64,000 nucleotides of DNA from contig OZ038440.1 of assembly GCA_964036275.1 (NCBI GenBank), forward strand, positions 12,561,690 to 12,625,689, in the 5' to 3' direction. The position numbers were made by a program, and so were the translations under genes. Below are positions 56,801-64,000 of this stretch, in pieces. The DNA is from Litoditis marina. Lineage: Eukaryota > Nematoda > Chromadorea > Rhabditida > Rhabditidae. The notes below the pieces were generated by a model. That model did no database searches, was not told the origin of the DNA, and saw only the letters and a list, made by a program, of their open reading frames with translations. How positions within the stretch are numbered: the stretch's first letter is position 1; each line of letters starts with the position of its first letter.

Positions 56801-59800
56801 GCCAATTGGTGCAAATTGGCGCCCGCGCCCGGCGCCAACCCGAAACAGTTATTTTTCACCTACCAGTTCAACTCAACTTGCAATAACCATTAACTGTACC
56901 AAATTTTATATGATTACAGTGACGCTGTCGTGACTTTAGATTTCATTCAGGGTCAGGGCGCCTATTGGCGCCCGCGCTCGGCGCCAATGATAAGCTATAC
57001 AACTCATATTTGGCGCGACGGGCTAACTTTTGTATTAGAACTCCAAAAACGACTATTGGAAAAACTACTGAAGCGATTTAGCTGAAATTTAGTCGTTTTT
57101 GGCGCCCATTGGCGCCCGCGCTCGGCGCCAATGAGGAGCTATACATCTCATATTTGGCGCGCGGGGCTAACTTTTGCATTAGAACTCATGTTCCAAATTT
57201 CAGCTGAATCAGATCAGTAGTTTTTCCAATACTATGCGGACAGAATTCCGTGAGGGAGGAGGGACGAGGGAGGAGGGACGAATTACGGCGGAACTTTTCA
57301 ACAACGACACGAAACCATAACTCAGTCGAAAATAATCCGATTTTGCTGAAATTTTCAAACAATGTTCAATTCGTGATTCTCTAACTCTCTCTTTCTTTAG
57401 TTTTCAAAAAACTATTATATTTGAAGCTTTTTATCGATTAGAAGAAAAAACGAGTCCGCAATGGCCAAACCAAAGACAACTCACGCAGAGCGCTTCGCGC
57501 TCCGCGCGATACCATACAAAATCGTACCGATTCTGAAACATCCTTCAGTTGGCTCGCGAGTGACCCAAAATGCATGTCCGTAGACCGCTCACAGACCCTA
57601 GCAAATTCTGCAATAAGATCTCAGTGATAAAGAGAAATTAGAAGACTGATGATCTAATGGACTATCCAGTATCCGTGTGAAAGGTGCAACATTCAAAAAT
57701 GGTACGATTGCTTGTGCTTAGTGCTTGTCTCGTGATCGTGAATCTCCCGCAAAATCAACGAACGCATCATCCCCTAAAATTATGCTTAACCAATACCCAT
57801 ACTAATTCTGGAATCGACCGCTGGCCTAAAAAAACCAGGGACTCATAAATTCATTTAATGCAAAATCACTCATTTAATGCAATATCATTACTTTTTCATG
57901 CATTAATCTGTAGACGGACTCCTTTTTGTCCGATAGGCGAACCTTACAGCAGTATTACTACGCACCTGTTCGATTGTTTGTGTGTTCAAACGGATTTTTC
58001 GATACCAAAAGGACCATTCCAGCGAGCGAACGACTGTAGAGACACATTGACATTTGTAGTCGCGAACTCAAATCGCTCGTCTGAAATAAGTTATCGAAAA
58101 TTATGAAATAAAACAGAGGTCCAGGGGTGATGCCGACTGCAGAGGTCTGTGAAATGTAAAAAAAACGATATCGCCCAAAACCTACCAGATCAGGTGTACA
58201 AAGGCTGACAAAATCAGGCGACGTCAAGATACGGATATTCTGCATCGATTTCAACTGAGCTCCTGCAAACTAAACTAAATACATAGGAAAAGAATCGGAA
58301 TTCAGAAAACTGGTTATCTTTTGAAGAACCTTCGGACCATAGTGATGTGTGTTCATGAAAGAATAAACAGAGAAGATAACCCGCGCATTAAATATGTATC
58401 TCTGATTCTCGTACGTCATGTGTAAAATGTCGTACAACAAATACAATCTACCGAGTAACTATTCAATGAAAATTAAAAATACAAATTTACTCTTTTCAAC
58501 TTTATTACTACAAACTACATTACTTTTCTAGTATGGACATGGAGTGGTATACAGCAGAGGGAACCAGTGGTGAAGATACGAAATGCGTGTTACAAAACAA
58601 AAACAAACCTATATAGATGGTGAAACTCTCGTCAAGCTCCTTTATCTCAGTCACTGTATTCTGTGTAAATCTGAAAATGAAAACTATTTAAAAAAGGTCT
58701 GGAACTCTAAATCTAGAGACTAAAAAACAAGAAAGATATAAGTGGGCATCAAATGAACTATGCCGTTCGGTCAATTTCAACTTAAAGGAAACATACATAT
58801 TATCTGGAGTCCTTGAATCTTCATTCACGGCAACACTGAGACTTTCGGGGAGTTTTAAAACCGAACCATGCGCTGAAAAGAATAATAAGTTGACACGATA
58901 TAAATTGCGGAAAATAATACCTTTATACTGTCCCTCACGCTCTTATAAAGCACTTCTAAATCACACCAGTACGAATTTTTCTGTGATGAAATTATAGACG
59001 ACACCTGAATAGATTGCTTCCACCATGTCTCGAAATTGCTGACGTTGTTGTTCGACGAGAGCTTCGATCTGGCATCCATACGAACCATGGACTTGCTGAA
59101 CAAAAACAGCCTATTATATTGAAACAGTACATGATAGTGTAGTGTATTATAAAATGAAGAATAATCTAAATAACTGTAAACAACACAAATAATAGAGAAA
59201 GACAAACAACACATGTAATCCAAACATAGCGCTTAGCGAGATTTTCAAAATGATGTAAACTTGTAAACTAAGTGTGATATTTGGTGTAAGACCTCAACAA
59301 GACTTTAGTGAACCTGCTGAATCTGGTTGACACTGTACAATTGACAGACAATAATAATTATCCAATGCAACACTAGTTTCATATTTCTAGTTTAACATTA
59401 CTTTCAATTTCAGACATAACATACCCGCAACTTCTCATTCAGTTTGCTCAACTGATGTGGGTGCATGTCATCGGAATCCGTTCGACAGAGAACGACTTCA
59501 CACTCCTTCGTCAACTGGTCAACTTCCCAGGTTCGCGCACGTATTATGCCAGACATCTGGAACGTAAAAGATCCGTGATTACGTAACATAATACATAATT
59601 CATGAAAAAGTGGGGGCCCAACGACTGTGAGATTTGTCTTCTGCTGTGCGCCTCTTAGACAACTACTCTCAAATGGAGCAGCTACTGGTACAAAAAACGA
59701 AAAATACTATTATACTCAAGTATAACTGTTTACTACGAGCCTGCAAAAGTCATAAAATATTTTTCAAACCTGTAAACTAGAATCTGCAATTAACCGAAAA

Positions 59801-61532
59801 ACACTAATATACTCAAGTATAACTGTTCATTACAAACATACAAAAGTCGTAAAATATTTTCTCAAACATGTAAACTAGAACCTAAAAATCACAGCTGCGA
59901 AAGAGAGAACAACTGTTGAATAATATGCGAAGTGTTATATAATCTAGAGTTGAAGTAATGACCACAAATGCCAACCATTGTGCACAAAACCAGGAATTCT
60001 ATTATTGACTACGTTGAGTTAACATCTGTGATTTGTAGATTCTAGTTTACATGTTTGAGAAAATATTTTACGACTTTTGTATGTTTGTAATGAACAGTTA
60101 TACTTGAGTATATTAGTGTTTTTCGGTTAATTGCAGATTCTAGTTTACAGGTTTGAAAAATATTTTATGACTTTTGCAGGCTCGTAGTAAACAGTTATAC
60201 TTGAGTATAATAGTATTTTTCGGTTTTTGTACCAGTAGCTGCTCCATTTGAGAGTAGTTGTCTAAGAGGCGCACAGCAGAAGACAAATCTCACAGTCGTT
60301 GGGCCCCCACTTTTTCATGAATTTTTCTCTTTTTGTATACATGCCGTAGGTATGTGGTTTGATCTGTACGGTGAAGATAAAATTGTTTTCCTGATGAATC
60401 ACTTGTCAAGTATTACCATCATTCGAAAAAATATGACGTCAACATTGCAGTTCTAAAAACTTACTTCATCTGGTCTTCAGAATTCCAGAAAACGTCATGT
60501 TTGAATGAAGTTTCGTCGTGAATTGACGATTTTTAAGAAACTTCCAGCATTCGAAAACATACTTCACGTCATTTTTTTCAAAGTTGACGTCATCTGGCCT
60601 TCTGAATTCTAGAATGAGTCATATTAAGATAGAGCCTCATCGTTAATGTACCATTTTTAAGTTTAAGATATTTTCAGCATTCGCAAATATATTTCACGTT
60701 AATTCTGCATTTTTAAAAGTTGACGTCATGTGGCCTTCTGAATCCCAGAATACGTCACGCTTAGATTGGTTTTCACCGTTGATTGACCCTTTCTAAGATA
60801 TTACCATCATTTGAAAATATATGTGACGTCAACTTTGCACTTTTCAAAAATGACGTCATCTGGTCTCCAGAATCCTGAAGGACGTCAGTAGTAGAATACT
60901 TCATATTCAAAAAAAGTCACGATGGCATCATATTTCAATTTTCAAGCAAATCGGTAATTGTTTCTCTAAGTTACAGTACAGTTTGAGTTGTCGACCGGAC
61001 AGAGAGAGAGTGAGAGAGCGTGCTGAATGGAGAGACGCAGACCTTTTCCGAAAAATATCTATAACTTTGAAACAATTTTTTCGCAAATTTATTTTGGTCC
61101 GCCAGGGTTTGATTAGATATTACATCCCTTACACAATTTGCAACAAAATCGGTTGAGAAGAAACCCTTGAACTGGGAATTTTCCCTTGTTTCGACTATGA
61201 CGTCATCCGAGCTCCAGAATCCTCGATGACGTCATCAGTAGAAGACTTACATCTAAATCTATGTCAGTTCATGTCGTGGTATCATACTTCAAATTTTACT
61301 TGAATTGGTTAGGACTGAGCTGAGTTATAACGCAATTTCATTTACCCCGACAGAGAGGGCGAGAGAGTGCACAAAATGAAGAGACGCAGAGACATTTTCA
61401 AAGACCCATAACTTGATGAAAAATAATTTTTTTCGAAAAAAAGTTTGCGCCCCCAAGGTTTGAGTGGGACAGCTATCGTGTCCCCAATTTTCAGTCAAAT
61501 CTGTTCACACATAAAAATTTCCCAGAAGTGCG

Positions 61533-61571
<39 letters not shown>

Positions 61572-63511
61572 CGGAAGTTGGCGGTCTGCATGAAGCGCAT
61601 AACGTCATAACTCGGCTCAAACTTAATCAATTTTGTTCAAATTTTGAACATAGCTTGTAAGTATGCCATGAAATATCAACAAATCATAAAAAGTTTCGAT
61701 TTGCACGTTTGGGCCTTTTTGAGGGTGAACTAAAAAAATGAAAGCGCGCATTAGCCGAACCAAAGACAAATCTCGCACAGCGCTTCGCGCTGCGCGCGAT
61801 TCGAAACATTCTACATACATACATAAAATAGTATGTTTGCGTATTTTCTAACTGTGAGAGTGAGCATGTGTCATATGAACTAGAATTGAGCAAGAAATAG
61901 GATGTGTCATATGAACTAGAATTGAGCTAGAAATAGGTTTTCGTGCTTTTTGGTGGAAAATAGATTCAAAATCTACTAAAACCCAAATGTCTACCCAGCC
62001 TAGTTGCCTAGATACATGCAACCTTAGAGCTGAGTAAGAGTTTCATGACAATCTCATTGCTCACAGTCAATCACGTCCATATGTTGAACTATTACTAAAC
62101 GACGCTTCACACGCCATAAATCAATCAAATGTTTGATCATTTATCATACTCATTCTATCAATTCTATTGATACACAAAAAACAGTACCTCTTTCTCCATG
62201 CTAACTTCCATACGCATAAGAAGCATCAAATGATCCGTGGGAGAGTTGTGCATAATATGAGAGAAATGATCAGCAAACGTACTGCCAGAACGATCATTCC
62301 TATTCTGAAACAACCAGAGAATAAAACAGCAGCAAAACAAATATGAAATCAATTATTGATTCATATATCTAAATGCTACCTAAACGTCTCTCTTTGAACC
62401 GGAATCGTTGCAAACATACACCAGTAAAGTCCGACTCATTGACAAAAAGAGTCTATTCGTGGATTTACTGAACACGTGAAAATTAATGATTTCGCACTAA
62501 AATTAGACAAATCTTCTCGTTTTGGCCGAAAAAGTATCCCGTTTTTCGTATTTCTATAGCTATTGGGACAACTTCACTAGAAAATGGTTGTAAAAGTAAA
62601 TAAAAAACAAAAAAAACTCACGGAGCATATCTTTGGACTTTCCATACCCTCATTTTCAGGTAGGTCTTTAAGTCCGGACTGCAAGGCTGCTTCTACTATG
62701 GCATCATCTCTTAAACAGCAAAGACGATCTAGCTCTGTCAGAACGAGATCCTTCATTTTCGATCGAACATCTGAACAAAATGAATAATTAATTGAAAAAA
62801 GGTGTTGAGGGTTTAGGTGGAGCAAAAAAAACGCTTTATGATCTATTGTTCTATACCCAATAGCCATCCGAGATTCAAAAGATAAATTCAAAGTTTTGTA
62901 GCAATCATTTCATTTCCTAACTAAACACGTCGAGTTTCACATGTATCTCTTGAAAGATATATATATTCAAAACGGATCGTTGAAAGTTAAAAGAAAGAGC
63001 GAGAAAGTGTTACTGCCCCTCCCTCTCTTTTCTTCTACCGTTCTACCGATTTTCATTTTGCTTATATCACATGGCTATTTTTCACATAGCACTTTTGAAA
63101 TAATTTGTATTTATAGTTATTGAGCTGCCAAGCTACTGAGAGGAAAAGTTAAGAAAGCCCACACTCCAGCTAACAGGAGTATATGAGTATAAAATCTAGC
63201 TTTCCATGAAAATTCAAGTTAATTGAAGACTAAGACACACACGATGGTGAGCCGTCTTGTTTGCACAACATACGCGGCCAGTGTTAGCATATACGATACA
63301 TTCATAAGTGTCCTCCTCAATAAATGTATAAGAACTCGCCTTCTTCTGAACAGTAGTCAAGGATTCCAAGATCGCCGGCTTTGGCGACGTATTCGTCTAT
63401 CTCCACATACTCCGGAAGGGGAACGGGGATATCTACGTAACGCGATTGATCAGAAACGTCGGACGGACGGAAGGTCACTACACCACAGATGTCCGGGGCA
63501 GTAAGACTCAT
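53899..63511 (-). CDS. FERRY3: C12orf4/FERRY3 orthologue
   Basis: Subunit 3 of the FERRY complex, which in mammals links mRNAs and ribosomes to Rab5 early endosomes (established for the family, not shown here). Exons in order: 63389-63511, 63243-63345, 62622-62770, 62188-62304, 59425-59556, 59005-59095, 58797-58872, 58609-58670, 58186-58262, 55749-55910, 55495-55550, 55038-55140, 54750-54821, 54263-54361, 53899-53970. About 497 residues, close to the human length. Diagnostic segments in the C-terminal half: TKHSNLRQVQIVFHLVVDEQ, SSRHPCLNGIRNVIRL, FIPLLLIERPSE, WCIKRAEMVYKCVKGYLMEV and IATMLPTIFHLV. The first intron (63346-63388) would be only 43 nt and is the weakest joint; without it the first exon runs into a stop. 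A TGACGTCA-rich repeat lies in the 2.6 kb intron at 59557-62187. Confidence 0.86.
56293..56659. repeat. 367-bp fold-back in FERRY3 intron
   Basis: Arms of about 155 bp (AGTAAAAAGTGGGGGAACC ... GGTTCCCCCACTTTTTACTA) around a short centre near 56470. Internal ORFs on both strands are near copies of each other, as expected for a palindrome. Confidence 0.9.
56805..57180. repeat. GGCGCC-rich degenerate tandem repeat
   Basis: Three blocks of TTGGCGCCCGCGC(C/T)CGGCGCCAA separated by about 130 bases of related AT-rich text. A single similar block lies at 39590. Confidence 0.7.
59599..60322. repeat. Large fold-back, second locus, with duplicated arm
   Basis: Inverted arms of about 320 bp with the same outer sequence as 6977-7502, but each arm contains an internal partial duplication (AGTATAACTGTT block twice). 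It lies in a FERRY3 intron. Confidence 0.9.
60323..61803. repeat. Compound element body, second locus, rich in TGACGTCA
   Basis: TGACGTCA at 60434, 60585, 60721, 60824, 60851, 61198 and 61227. These are followed by the GCGCCCCCAAGG block, a (CA)n tract (61536-61569) and the terminal GC hairpin at about 61778-61800. Same order of blocks as 7503-9582. Confidence 0.85.
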
Positions 63512-63520
63512 TTGACTGAA
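63512..63520 (-). promoter_or_regulatory. Probable spliced-leader acceptor of FERRY3
   Basis: On the - strand CCGTTCAG is followed by TCAA and the ATG at 63511. An acceptor four bases before a start codon is characteristic of nematode trans-splicing. Confidence 0.65.
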
Positions 63521-63582
63521 CGGAAAGTAAATGAAAAGGAAAGGTGAAGAAAGAGACAGAAATATACAATCGCCTCGGCCAA

Positions 63583-63869
63583 TTACACATGCAACCGGGT
63601 TGCATGCAACCAAAATGCAACCAGGTTGCATGTGTAAAGACAGTTTGGTTGCTTTCCAAATGCAACCGGGTTGCTTTTGGTTGCTTTTCAAATGCAACCA
63701 AATGCAACCAAATTGCATTGAAAACCGGAAAATGTCCAAAAATTGAGTGTTTGGTTGCATTTGAAAAGCAACCAAAAGCAACCCGGTTGCATTTGGAAAG
63801 CAACCAAACTGTCTTTACACATGCAACCTGGTTGCATTTTGGTTGCATGCAACCTGGTTGCATGTGTAA
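63583..63869. repeat. 287-bp GGTTGCAT palindrome upstream of FERRY3
   Basis: Inverted arms starting TTACACATGCAACC and ending GGTTGCATGTGTAA, built from many GGTTGCAT/ATGCAACC repeats. They are centred near 63735. Overlapping ORFs on both strands are shadows of it. Confidence 0.93.
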
Positions 63870-63944
63870 ACCGCCAATCGCCTCCGGGGATCTCCCCAAC
63901 AAAACACGACTCGACTGATCTTAATACGAAAAACAAATATTCGG

Positions 63945-64000
63945 TGAATTCTATATGTAACCGGGTTTTTTGGTAACCTAACCGGTTTTTTGGTAACCCT
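63945..64000. repeat. GGTAACC repeat, cut by window end
   Basis: GAATTCTATATGTAACCGGG followed by GGTAACCTAACCGG text. It is the reverse complement of the end of the repeat at 39300-39552. Confidence 0.8.

Noticed and set aside
41811..63511. Operon of FERRY3 and the TTLL gene
   Set aside because: They share a strand and both seem trans-spliced, but the 1.1 kb gap is much longer than usual operon spacing; unproven.
63317..63976. Cluster of ORFs with CNQVACV/MQPGC repeats on both strands
   Set aside because: They arise from the GGTTGCAT palindrome.

Overview
This window is nuclear DNA from a nematode, most likely a Caenorhabditis species. The signs are AT-rich sequence, small exons, introns ending in TTTCAG-like acceptors, probable spliced-leader acceptors just upstream of start codons, nematode-type LINE and LTR elements, and dense fold-back MITEs. 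No coordinates were checked against transcripts; exon models come from reading splice sites, phases and paralogue alignment by eye.

Left part (1-40,913, + strand): four tandem paralogues, here P1-P4, of one multi-exon family that standard ORF finding breaks into pieces. Each intact copy reads as a type I membrane protein. It has a signal peptide, a ten-cysteine ectodomain resembling the nematode ET module, a Thr- or Lys/Pro-rich stalk of very different length (15, 178, 220 or 411 residues), one membrane span (FKWWY...AATRKKR) and a strongly conserved cytoplasmic tail (GPLHLQKKFIG, SESI-x-E-K, DNFNTV). P1 (1-13,798) enters the window at its third exon, carries a LINE and a solo LTR in one intron, and has its membrane-span exon damaged at the acceptor by a repeat. 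P2 (14,370-19,957) has almost no stalk. P3 (20,643-31,592) has a 5.1 kb intron holding an 84-bp GC-rich minisatellite. P4 (32,340-40,913) has the longest Thr-rich stalk.

Right part (41,811-63,515, - strand): two single-copy housekeeping genes. The first is a TTLL5-like tubulin polyglutamylase in 18 exons (41,811-52,736). A recent, non-autonomous LTR retrotransposon with equal-length LTRs (46,293-49,788) sits in one of its introns. The second is the orthologue of C12orf4/FERRY3 (53,899-63,511), a subunit of the Rab5-endosome FERRY complex. P4 and the TTLL gene converge across about 0.9 kb.

The introns hold several repeat families: a compound fold-back element rich in TGACGTCA palindromes (6,977-9,582 and 59,599-61,803), two MITE families with five or more copies each, G-run repeats confined to P2 and P3, tRNA-like Pol III boxes, and large palindromes. 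The most novel content is the P1-P4 receptor-like family. Its extracellular half varies while its intracellular half is held constant, which suggests a surface recognition or signalling role; that role is inference.
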